From Mageeibacillus sp. UBA1255 (GTDB lineage: Bacteria > Bacillota > Clostridia > UBA1212 > UBA1255), in NCBI GenBank assembly GCA_002308795.1, contig DBVV01000014.1, forward strand, positions 1 to 10,264: 10,264 bases of DNA. Direction: 5' to 3'. Every line of letters starts with the position of its first letter. Within the stretch, counting starts at the first letter, position 1. Both the position numbers and the translations under genes were made by a program. The notes beneath the pieces were generated by a model that had not been told where the DNA came from, did no database searches, and saw only the letters and a program-made list of their open reading frames with translations. Positions 1 through 6,583 of the stretch are shown in pieces.

Positions 1-137
1 TCATTTTACCACTGAAGACAGCGCCGATAGAGGATGTGGAGTTAAGACACCGCGAAAAAATGTTATATTTGTAAATATTTCACGGAAACAGGAAAAGAGC
101 CCTTTTTTCTCCGGAAGAAATAATAATGCAGTAAACG
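1..137. other. Non-coding edge, nothing recognised
   Basis: This AT-rich stretch lies beyond the terminator of the last minus-strand gene. I see no convincing reading frame, promoter or RNA. The 11-mer AGACAGCGCCG near positions 16-26 also occurs in the linkers of the palindromic array at 6088-6556, but a match this short can arise by chance. Confidence 0.5.
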
Positions 138-174
138 AAAAAACAGCACCGGACGATCGTCGCGGTGCTGCTTT
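138..174 (-). terminator. Rho-independent terminator of the VPATGD surface protein gene
   Basis: Read on the minus strand, an 8-bp stem CAGCACCG/CGGTGCTG (163-170 with 144-151) encloses a second small palindrome, GACGATCGTC, with one bulged base. A run of six T follows directly (A138-A143 on the plus strand). It starts about 40 nt after the stop codon at 212, the expected place and orientation to end transcription of that gene. The other flank has a few T residues, so weak activity in the opposite direction is possible. Confidence 0.9.
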
Positions 175-211
175 TATTAACTTTTAATGATCAGTTTCAG
201 CCGATCCGGAA

Positions 212-1849
212 TCAGAAAGCCCTCTTCTTCATGAAGACAACTGCTGCGCCCATTGCCAGAACAGCGATGACTGCGAACATTGCCACGGTCATATCACCGG
301 TAGCCGGAACTTCTTCGGCAACACCTGCGAACGTGAAGCTGGTGTTCGGAGGAGTAGCGGGACCTGTTGCCTCAAGGCTCTCGTCGATCTTTACAACTAC
401 GCCGTTTGCAAGTTTAACGATAGCTACGATCTTGTTCGTGCCTTTAAGCTGGGTAGCGTCGATCTCGATCTGGAAGCGGGAAGCATTTGGGCCGCCTGCG
501 CCTTTAACAGCATCTTCGGTAGCAGCAGCGAAATCGCCGAATACGTTCTTTCCGTTCAGCTGGTAGCCGAAGGACTCGATCTCTTCTTCGAATCCGATCC
601 AGCCGCGAAGAACGATTTTTTTTACGTTTCCGTCAGGATCTTCAACGGTTCTGTTCTTCTGGTCAAGCTTATCAGAAGCATGGCCGTCAGAATTTGGCTC
701 TCCGTCAAAAACGATACCGAAGTTAAGTAAGTCGTCAACATAGAACGAGTCGAACGAAGCGTTCTTGTAGGTATAATCAGCTGCGGGTTCGGTACCGGGC
801 TGAGTCTCGGGTTCGGTACCGGGCTCGGTGGAATCGAGAACTACGAGTTTAATGTGAGTGTCAGGCCAGAAGCTTGCTTCGATACCGTTCTGGAAGCAAA
901 GAGCACCCTGCTCATTTACAGCGGTGAAGCACCAGAAACCGATCGCTTCGGTACCGTCAATGCTGAATTCGGCAAGGTAATCGCCAGCGGGCAGATCTTT
1001 ATCAAGAGTGTAGACCGCATTGTTATTATCAGCATGATCGGTGACTGAACCGGAAGCCAGAACGTCGCCTGCTACGGTAGCATCATAATCGCCTTCCCAT
1101 TTATACAGATCAACAACAGCGTCGCTGCCGCTCTCATGGAAGCCCCACGTAGGGCTCTGGATACCGACGACTTCGCGAAGAGCATGTCCCTCGGGAACGC
1201 TGACAAGGATAGCGATGGGGCCGCCTGCAAGGTTCTGAGGATCTCTGCCGGAACCGGAGTACATCGTAACGTCAAGGATCTCATCGCCGGCATTGGGAAG
1301 TTTACTGAAGTAATTCGACAGACCGGGGGTGGTGAAATCTACATAGAATCCGAAAGGATCGTCAGAATAAGCAAGTCTTACGTTTGAATAAACGTTCTTA
1401 GCCGAGGGAAGGACCATATATCCCGCATCGGAAGTTACTTTGAAGCGGATCGTGTACGTGCCCTTGGGAAGAGTTTTACCAAGATCGAAATAGATTCCTT
1501 CAGCAGCGTCGCCTTCGGGGTTAACGGTCTGTTTGAACACGGGTGTGCCTTTTACGGTCGTCTCGTAATCGGTGTCGAAGTTGAATACTTCTACGTCATA
1601 CGTTACCAGCGGCGCGTTCGAACCGTTGCTGTTCCAGTACTGGGGAATACCGAATCCGACAAAGTCAGAAGCGGCATTGAACGTTACAGCATGGAAATTC
1701 TTTCTTCCGTCAGTGTTACCTGTCCATAAGCCTACACTTACGCCGCCCTCATACGTGAAAACGCGAGTGGGCTCATCGGCGAAGGAAGGAATGACGAACA
1801 GACCTGCAACAAGTGCAAGAGCGATGACGATAGTCAAAAGCTTTTTCAT
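212..1849 (-). CDS. Secreted surface protein with two repeated beta-rich modules and a sortase signal (VPATGD)
   Basis: A 545-residue exported protein. Residues 1-24 are a signal peptide ending SFA, with likely cleavage before Asp25. Two related beta-rich modules follow, about 26-170 and 195-335; the second carries the motif LYKWEGDYDATVAG. A Thr/Glu/Pro/Gly linker (340-356) leads to a third domain (about 359-490) with the stretches SDKLDQKNRTV and LRGWIGFEEEIESFGYQ. From memory, that domain recurs near the C-terminus of surface proteins from uncultured Clostridia. The end is a cell-wall sorting signal: VPATGD (514-519), a hydrophobic segment (520-540), then KKRAF. The protein should therefore be covalently attached to peptidoglycan by a sortase, which is not encoded here. 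The start is fixed by AAAGGAGG seven bases upstream and by the signal peptide. No catalytic motif is visible. It is a paralogue of the next gene upstream (1947-3332) and may bind glycans or another ligand, which is inference. Confidence 0.9.
   Translation of the reverse strand: MKKLLTIVIALALVAGLFVIPSFADEPTRVFTYEGGVSVGLWTGNTDGRKNFHAVTFNAASDFVGFGIPQYWNSNGSNAPLVTYDVEVFNFDTDYETTVKGTPVFKQTVNPEGDAAEGIYFDLGKTLPKGTYTIRFKVTSDAGYMVLPSAKNVYSNVRLAYSDDPFGFYVDFTTPGLSNYFSKLPNAGDEILDVTMYSGSGRDPQNLAGGPIAILVSVPEGHALREVVGIQSPTWGFHESGSDAVVDLYKWEGDYDATVAGDVLASGSVTDHADNNNAVYTLDKDLPAGDYLAEFSIDGTEAIGFWCFTAVNEQGALCFQNGIEASFWPDTHIKLVVLDSTEPGTEPETQPGTEPAADYTYKNASFDSFYVDDLLNFGIVFDGEPNSDGHASDKLDQKNRTVEDPDGNVKKIVLRGWIGFEEEIESFGYQLNGKNVFGDFAAATEDAVKGAGGPNASRFQIEIDATQLKGTNKIVAIVKLANGVVVKIDESLEATGPATPPNTSFTFAGVAEEVPATGDMTVAMFAVIAVLAMGAAVVFMKKRAF
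784..825 (-). repeat. 18-nt direct repeat encoding the TEPGTEP linker
   Basis: An identical 18-nt sequence occurs at 784-801 and 808-825. The period is 24 nt, exactly eight codons, so the reading frame is preserved. It encodes the Thr-Glu-Pro-Gly linker between the second module and the C-terminal domain of the surface protein. In-frame repeats like this are typical of linkers that lengthen or shorten by slippage or recombination. Confidence 0.85.
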
Positions 1850-1872
1850 TATTTTTCCTCCTTTTTATGATC

Positions 1873-1900
1873 ATCCGGTTAAAAGTATAGTATACCGGAT
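1873..1900 (-). promoter_or_regulatory. Inverted repeat in the leader of the VPATGD surface protein gene
   Basis: ATCCGGT and ACCGGAT form perfect 7-bp arms (1894-1900 and 1873-1879) around a 14-nt AT-rich centre. The element lies between the predicted transcription start (about 1908) and the Shine-Dalgarno (1857-1864). It could be an operator or an RNA hairpin near the 5' end. The half-site ACCGGAT recurs in the leaders of two other genes in the window. Confidence 0.45.
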
Positions 1901-1914
1901 AATTATTCATACGA

Positions 1915-1943
1915 ATTATACTTAAAGAATACAGTACTGTCAA
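1915..1943 (-). promoter_or_regulatory. Consensus sigma-A promoter for the VPATGD surface protein gene
   Basis: On the minus strand TTGACA (1938-1943) and TATAAT (1915-1920) are separated by exactly 17 bp, a perfect match to the housekeeping consensus. The -35 box begins only three bases after the stop codon of the upstream gene (1947-1949). Transcription should start near 1908, giving a leader of about 60 nt. Such a perfect promoter predicts strong expression unless it is repressed. Confidence 0.9.
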
Positions 1944-1946
1944 CGC

Positions 1947-3332
1947 TTAATTTTTCGCCTTTTTACTTTTTTTTATCAATATTATCACAACTGCGGCAAT
2001 GACCGCCAGTGCGCAGGCGGCGATAACTACAGGAACGACCGGGAACGACTTGCCTGACTTAGAATCTGAATTATTCTTGTCCTGATTGCCGCCGTCACCG
2101 GTAGGATCCGGAGCGGACGTGACAACCGGCGCTTCGGTCGCGGCCTGTGCATCCGTCGGAGCTTCGGTCGCCGGGTCGTCCGTAGGAGCAGCCGTGGGTT
2201 CATCCGTGGGCTCAGGGCCGAGATCGCCAACAAGCCCGTACGCTGCCTTCATTGCCGGGCAATATTCGAGCTCAAGGCCGTATTCATAGAAAAACCACTG
2301 ATCCGAAGGCTCGTACTTGCCCTGGTAATAACCTATTGCCCCGGAATTTGACCGGGTGATAACGATCAGGTATGCGTTTCCGTAGCGGAGATTCGAACCG
2401 AACTTCAGCGTCAGGTTTGAATTGTCCTTGTGGTCAAGGATCTCGCCGTCGGTGATAACTTTGCCGGCAATGCTCTGCTCGTAATCACCGGCCCATTTGT
2501 AAACTTCGTACGTTATGTCAGAGTCGGGGTTCGGATTCGCCCAGGTCGGAGCTTCTGTAAGCGAGACAGAGTAGAGGACCTGTCCGTCGGGAACTACGGG
2601 GGTGACGATGCCGAATTCGAATATCGGGTGAGGTACCGCTCCTTCGCGTTTGAAGATCGTTTTCTCGGGCTGGATGTCGATCTCCGCACCCTTGCCCTCG
2701 AGGTTCAGGAAATAATCCGTCACACCTTCGGTCTTTTCGCATTCGATAAAGAAAATGAACGGTCCGCGGCTGTCAAATTCGATCTTGTTTTCCGAATATT
2801 TCAGTTCGCCGATCGGGAGGACGGAGTAGGGGAATGAACCCTCAACGTCAAGGTCTTTAGCGGTGATCTGAGTGATCCTGAACAGGTATTGTCCGGCGCT
2901 CTTCGGCGTATCAAACACGAAATGCGGAAGTTCTTTGCTGTCTCCGTTGAAATAAACGTCTTCGCTGAATGCCGGCGTGCCCGAGAGCGTCTTATTCTCG
3001 TCGGTGTCCCACGCAAACAGCTCGAATCTGACGGTACAGTCGGATTTGTTGGCAACGACTCCCGCATACAGTTCAGGCAGACCGATCCCTTTCAGCGGCG
3101 CGGCGCAGTTGAAGATCACGTAATCCGTACCCGTACACGTACCGTCGGTGTCAAAAGTATTGAGCCATATTGACGCCGAATAGCCCGCGTTTTCATCGTA
3201 CGCGCACACCTTCACGATGTTGTCGTCAATACCGGTCTGTGCTGTGTTTTCGGCTTCTGCATATGCAGCCGTGAGACCAAGCGCCGCCATCGCCAACACG
3301 ATCGCCAGCATAATGCTTAAAAATTTCTTCAT
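1947..3332 (-). CDS. Membrane-anchored surface protein, paralogue of the VPATGD protein
   Basis: A 461-residue protein with a signal peptide (1-25, ending AYA). It has two beta-rich modules, about 35-200 and 230-355. They match those of the gene at 212-1849: FELFAWDTDENKTLSGTPAF here against FNFDTDYETTVKGTPVF there, and YKWAGDYEQSIAGKV against YKWEGDYDATVAGDV, with LDHKDNS against TDHADNN shortly after. A Thr/Pro/Asp/Ala-rich wall-spanning linker (about 372-412) and a charged Ser/Lys/Asn stretch follow. The C-terminus is a transmembrane helix (430-453) with a KKSKKAKN tail. There is no LPXTG-like motif, so it is probably held by the membrane helix and not by a sortase. The start is supported by AAAGGAGG eight bases upstream. 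No convincing promoter fits in the 51 nt after the glycosidase gene, so read-through from that gene is likely. No known family was recognised; a binding role is inference. Confidence 0.9.
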   Translation of the reverse strand: MKKFLSIMLAIVLAMAALGLTAAYAEAENTAQTGIDDNIVKVCAYDENAGYSASIWLNTFDTDGTCTGTDYVIFNCAAPLKGIGLPELYAGVVANKSDCTVRFELFAWDTDENKTLSGTPAFSEDVYFNGDSKELPHFVFDTPKSAGQYLFRITQITAKDLDVEGSFPYSVLPIGELKYSENKIEFDSRGPFIFFIECEKTEGVTDYFLNLEGKGAEIDIQPEKTIFKREGAVPHPIFEFGIVTPVVPDGQVLYSVSLTEAPTWANPNPDSDITYEVYKWAGDYEQSIAGKVITDGEILDHKDNSNLTLKFGSNLRYGNAYLIVITRSNSGAIGYYQGKYEPSDQWFFYEYGLELEYCPAMKAAYGLVGDLGPEPTDEPTAAPTDDPATEAPTDAQAATEAPVVTSAPDPTGDGGNQDKNNSDSKSGKSFPVVPVVIAACALAVIAAVVIILIKKSKKAKN

Positions 3333-3366
3333 ATTACCTTCCTCCTTTTATTTTAATTGCAAATTG

Positions 3367-3408
3367 CCATTTGCCATTTGTCATCATCCGGTTCGCCCAT
3401 TTGCCATT
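3367..3408. repeat. CCATTTGCCATT direct repeats at the junction of two genes
   Basis: The 12-mer CCATTTGCCATT occurs at 3367-3378 and 3397-3408, 30 bp apart, and the first copy is flanked by further partial ATTGCC/ATTTG units. Read on the minus strand the motif is AATGGCAAATGG. The left copy lies in the 51-nt gap; the right copy lies inside the last codons of the glycosidase gene, whose TGA (3384-3386) falls between them. The intervening sequence carries AACCGGAT, also seen in other leaders here. Confidence 0.7.
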
Positions 3409-5945
3409 ATTTTATTGTCCTTGGTGATATAGAACGTGCCGCTCGCAGGAACCTTTACTACGAACTTTCCGTCCTTCTGCGTCATCTCCGGAGCCGTAAC
3501 AGCCTTATTGACCTCGATATCATACTTACGCTCCATGTAGTTGTACTCGGAAACACCCGCGAATTCCATATCTGACGGCAGATTGCTCTCGATCTTCAGA
3601 CCCTTAACGTCCGGATTGACGCCGATTATGCCGGTCAGGAAGGATAGCGGCACGAGCCCTGATTCCGGGAACTCACCCACGATACTCACCTGATAGAAAT
3701 TGCCGGGGATCGGGCGAGGGGCCCTTCTCAGAGAGTCGATATGGAACTCGGCCATGATCTTGTTGAAGCGCTCGATCGCTCTGTCGCCGGAGATCAGCGT
3801 GCGGCCCATAATATCGTAGAACGAAGTGTAGAAGATCGTTCCGCCGTTCTGCATGCCGTAGCCGTATTCGCCCCAGTGACCGGGCTTGATGTCGTTGAAC
3901 GAATGGCCGTTGTACCACCAGTAGTGAAGACCGTCTACGACAACGCCGTCCAGAGCTAAAGTGTTCGATCTCGCCGAAACTTTGAAAGTATAAATATCCG
4001 CACCTTTTGACGTGTCGCTGTCAATGATCCGTTTTCCGTCCACCCAGTCGTATATCTTCTGCGCCTGCTCTTTCGAGGAAAGCCCGGCGGAGACCGCCAT
4101 GAAATTCACGAAGGTCAATCCGAAGTCGAGTACGTCGCCGTTGATATTTACGGAAGTGATGTAGCGGCCCTTTGCATCGTCCCAGAAATAATCGTTGAAC
4201 TTTGCTTTGACTTTCTCCGCGATCGCTGCATAGCGCGCCGCCTCGGTGCTGTTTCCGATAAAGTTCTCTATATCCGCCATCGCCAGCACGGCCTGATAGA
4301 ACATCACGTTTTCGTACGCTGAATTATAACCGAAGAAGTTCAGGCTGTCCCAGTAGTTGGAAGCCATTCCGTATACGGTGCCGTCGTTGCGCGGATCGTA
4401 GATCGTCATCAGCCCGGACTCGCCGTTAAGGTTTACCAGCATATATTCCATCGCTTTGCGCAATTTATCGAGCATGATCTGCTTCTTCGCGTTGGTGCTC
4501 TGAAGGAAGCCGTCGGTGTCGTTGCCTGTCAGCAGGAAGTCGCGGGAGGCAATTATGAGCGCGGAATTGTTCGTGTAATGGTTCTGCGCGTCGAGGTGCT
4601 GCGGCGCTCCGCTGGTGGCCCAGATAAAGCCGTCGTTATGCGGGTTGCTCTTATATTCACCTGTGTCGACAACGTATTTTCCTTTTGCTTCGTCGTAGTA
4701 CCAGCCGTCGCCGCCGTATACCGCTTTTTTCAGGGAATCCTCGTGTATTTTAAGCGCTTCGGTGTAACCTGACCAGTTGAGCTTCGCTCCGTTCCAGGCG
4801 GTCCATTCGATCGATGCCGTCATCGTGCCGCCCGCGCGGAATTCCCAGGGATTCTGGCCGCCGTTGCCAACCGAGTTGTAGACGCGCGGCTCTGTTTTGG
4901 CGGTGCCGAATATTGCCCACATATTGCTCAGATCGGCGTCGTAATATCCGTCGTAAGAAGTGTAGAAAAACGTGCCTTTTTTACCGTAGACGCGCATCTC
5001 TTCGACGCTGAAATAATTGCCCGACGTGGAGTAGGAGGGGTAGCATACGCTTTTAATACGGATGCCGTTTGCCGCGATCTGGCGGAGGGGGAGAGAAAGC
5101 GTTGCCCCCATCGGATCGGGGAAGTTCATTACGCATGAGTAGTAGCCTTCCGAGTTCGGAAGAACGTAGTAGTAGCGGGGCATCATGTACCAGACAAACC
5201 CGCCGTCGGTCGTGTACTCTATGCTGATGTCCGAAGGGAATATTTCTGAGTCGGCCGGAAATTTTATCTCGATCGAGTCGAGCGTGTAGTACCCGTCGAA
5301 CAGGTAACCGACGAATTCCTGCGTTTCGGGCGAGTCGGACAACGCACTTTTCCACTTCGTTGTGTTATCGCCGTCGGCAATATTAGAGCTGTCGTATTCT
5401 TCTCCCGCGGAGCTTGATTCTATCGGCGTGACTGTGGTGATCATTTCGGGGCGGTAATCGTCTCCCGAAACTTTTACTGTCTTTACGTCTGTCCATCCGT
5501 TGATCGTACCGGCTTTCAGGTTCATAGCGCAGGCTTTTACCTGATATTCTCCTGCTTTTTTATATACGTGCGGGACCTCGGCGGTGGGGAGGTAGTTTTT
5601 TTCTGCCGCGTACGGTCCGTCGTAGCTCCATGTGCCGTCGCCCCAGTCTATGACGTAATAGTTGAAGTCTTCCGTCGCTTTTTCCATCTTGATCTGGGCA
5701 ATGACTTCTCCTCCGGTTTTTCCGCCGTTGGCGTGCGGGATGAAGAGACTTACGTTTTCACCCTGCCGCTGAAGGTTGCGGGTCAATTCATACTGTATCT
5801 CGTTCACGATTTGTACCTCCGGTGCCTTTTCAAAATCCGGTTCTTCCGGCGTAGCCTGTCCCGGCTTGTCTCCGCCAGGTGTGCAGCCGGCATAGCTGAT
5901 CAAAAGAAATATACAAAGGATCCATATCGCAATTCTTTTTTTCAT
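3384..5945 (-). CDS. Lipoprotein glycosidase: PKD-like, F5/8C-like and (alpha/alpha)6 catalytic domains
   Basis: An 853-residue putative extracellular enzyme. The signal peptide ends SYAGC, so Cys21 should be lipidated and hold the protein on the outer membrane face; Tyr at -3 is unusual for a lipobox. A PKD-like domain spans about 75-160 (IDWGDGTW at 99-106, HVYKKAGEYQV at 126-136). A discoidin (F5/8 type C)-like domain spans about 170-320 (IADGDNTTKW at 189-198), a fold that often binds sugars. The catalytic part, about 370-780, looks like a six-hairpin (alpha/alpha)6 glycosidase, with NYWDSLNFFGYNSAYENV (530-547), YFWDDAKGRYI (586-596) and GYGMQNGGTIFY (695-706). A short beta-rich tail ends it. 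I cannot assign the GH family or catalytic acids; a GH63/GH78-like relative is possible. The frame stays open upstream to 6068, but the start at 5945 fits the signal peptide and Shine-Dalgarno, and the promoter lies within the extension. Confidence 0.88.
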   Translation of the reverse strand: MKKRIAIWILCIFLLISYAGCTPGGDKPGQATPEEPDFEKAPEVQIVNEIQYELTRNLQRQGENVSLFIPHANGGKTGGEVIAQIKMEKATEDFNYYVIDWGDGTWSYDGPYAAEKNYLPTAEVPHVYKKAGEYQVKACAMNLKAGTINGWTDVKTVKVSGDDYRPEMITTVTPIESSSAGEEYDSSNIADGDNTTKWKSALSDSPETQEFVGYLFDGYYTLDSIEIKFPADSEIFPSDISIEYTTDGGFVWYMMPRYYYVLPNSEGYYSCVMNFPDPMGATLSLPLRQIAANGIRIKSVCYPSYSTSGNYFSVEEMRVYGKKGTFFYTSYDGYYDADLSNMWAIFGTAKTEPRVYNSVGNGGQNPWEFRAGGTMTASIEWTAWNGAKLNWSGYTEALKIHEDSLKKAVYGGDGWYYDEAKGKYVVDTGEYKSNPHNDGFIWATSGAPQHLDAQNHYTNNSALIIASRDFLLTGNDTDGFLQSTNAKKQIMLDKLRKAMEYMLVNLNGESGLMTIYDPRNDGTVYGMASNYWDSLNFFGYNSAYENVMFYQAVLAMADIENFIGNSTEAARYAAIAEKVKAKFNDYFWDDAKGRYITSVNINGDVLDFGLTFVNFMAVSAGLSSKEQAQKIYDWVDGKRIIDSDTSKGADIYTFKVSARSNTLALDGVVVDGLHYWWYNGHSFNDIKPGHWGEYGYGMQNGGTIFYTSFYDIMGRTLISGDRAIERFNKIMAEFHIDSLRRAPRPIPGNFYQVSIVGEFPESGLVPLSFLTGIIGVNPDVKGLKIESNLPSDMEFAGVSEYNYMERKYDIEVNKAVTAPEMTQKDGKFVVKVPASGTFYITKDNKIMANGRTG

Positions 5946-5955
5946 GTCTTGTGAA

Positions 5956-5963
5956 CTCCTTTT
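5956..5963 (-). promoter_or_regulatory. Ribosome binding site that fixes the glycosidase start
   Basis: AAAAGGAG lies ten bases before the ATG at 5943-5945. It separates the true start from an in-frame upstream ATG at 6066-6068, which would add 41 residues without signal-peptide character and would lie upstream of the promoter. Confidence 0.85.
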
Positions 5964-5991
5964 TTCCGTGATCGTGTTCTTTAGCAGGATT

Positions 5992-6020
5992 ATTATACGA
6001 CGGATTCGGGAAAAAGGCAA
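5992..6020 (-). promoter_or_regulatory. Sigma-A-type promoter for the glycosidase gene
   Basis: On the minus strand TTGCCT (6015-6020) and TATAAT (5992-5997) are 17 bp apart. The -10 box is perfect and the -35 matches four of six consensus bases. Transcription would begin near 5985, giving a leader of about 40 nt. The weaker -35 together with tandem repeats just upstream suggests dependence on an activator, which is inference. Confidence 0.75.
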
Positions 6021-6045
6021 AAGGTTTTGACGCGAAAGGTTTTGA
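6020..6045 (-). promoter_or_regulatory. Tandem 11-bp direct repeats upstream of the glycosidase -35 box
   Basis: TCAAAACCTTT on the minus strand occurs twice, at 6035-6045 and 6020-6030, with a 15-bp period. The downstream copy touches the -35 hexamer. This placement fits a transcription-factor site, for example a sugar-responsive activator, but no regulator gene is in the window. A separate 9-bp tandem repeat (TGCACTGGC) lies further out at 6055-6072. Confidence 0.45.
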
Positions 6046-6087
6046 TCACGCCTTTGCACTGGCTGCACTGGCTGTTCCTTCTATTGC

Positions 6088-6556
6088 TCATTTTTCTTGG
6101 GAGGCTCGGGAGGAGTGGCACACGATCTTCGATTCTGGCGATTAGTGTGCCACGGATTTTTCATTTTTCTTCGGAGATTGAAGAGAATTGGCACACGATC
6201 TTCAATTCGAGCAATTTGTGTGCCACGAATTTCTCGTTTTTTTTCGGAGACTGAAGAGAAATGGCACACGTTCTTCAATTCAGGCGATTCGTGTGCCACT
6301 AAGTTTTCATTTTTTCTTTTGGAGACGGCGCCTGGCTGGCACACAAATCCCGTATTAATCAATTTGTGTGCCAAGATCGACCTTCACCCGACCAAGAGAC
6401 AGCGCCGGGCTGGCACACAAATCCCGTATTAATCAATTTGTGTGCCAAGATCGACCTTCACCCGATCAAGAGACAGCGCCGGGCTGGCACACAAACCCCG
6501 AAAAAACCAATTTGTGTGCCAAAGTTGTTCGCTTACAGACCAAGAGACAGCGCCGG
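6088..6556. repeat. Array of six palindromic units, TGGCACAC-N21-GTGTGCCA, 73-75 bp period
   Basis: Six units of 37 bp, each with perfect 8-bp inverted arms around exactly 21 bases, start at 6116, 6189, 6262, 6337, 6411 and 6485. Start-to-start distances are 73, 73, 75, 74 and 74 bp. Units 1-3 share a centre of the type GATCTTCRATTC...; units 4-6 begin AAA or AAAT and their complementary arms reach 11-12 bp. The 36-38 bp linkers are also conserved: one type contains TCATTTTTCTTCGGAGA, the other ACCAAGAGACAGCGCCGG. On the plus strand T-rich tracts follow units 1-3; on the transcribed minus strand no U-tract follows any hairpin, so these are not ordinary terminators. The array fills most of the gap between the rhamnosidase and glycosidase genes. 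I see no gene in the gap. Possible roles include 3' mRNA stabilisation, protein binding, or a non-autonomous repetitive element. Confidence 0.92.
6337..6484. repeat. Recent tandem duplication of a 74-bp array unit
   Basis: Segments 6337-6410 and 6411-6484 are identical over the 37-bp palindrome and differ by a single base (C or T) in the 37-bp linker. Neighbouring units are clearly more diverged, so this copy is the newest and the array seems to have grown by unequal recombination or slippage. Confidence 0.9.
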
Positions 6557-6583
6557 AAACCGAGAGCGTATTTCGGTCCTTAG

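Noticed and set aside
16..26. Degenerate member of the palindromic array at the left edge
   Set aside because: Only an 11-mer (AGACAGCGCCG) matches the array linker, with no TGGCACAC arms nearby; a match of this length is expected by chance in a window this size.
1136..1387. Plus-strand open frames opposite the four minus-strand genes
   Set aside because: They lie antisense to strongly supported genes, lack ribosome binding sites, and have no recognisable domains; this one is typical of the set.
5946..6068. Upstream ATG extending the glycosidase by 41 residues
   Set aside because: The extension covers the predicted promoter and Shine-Dalgarno, is rich in Arg and has no signal-peptide character, whereas the start at 5945 gives a proper lipoprotein signal.
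6116..6521. CRISPR array
   Set aside because: Unit length and spacing look superficially similar, but the centres of the units diverge into two subfamilies while the would-be spacers are repeats of each other. There is no leader and no cas gene in the window.
6116..6521. Tandem intrinsic terminators for the rhamnosidase transcript
   Set aside because: On the transcribed minus strand no hairpin is followed by a U-tract. T-rich tracts follow units 1-3 only on the plus strand, where no gene is being read.
6116..6521. Integron attC sites
   Set aside because: The expected conserved core sites are absent and no cassette genes or integrase are present.
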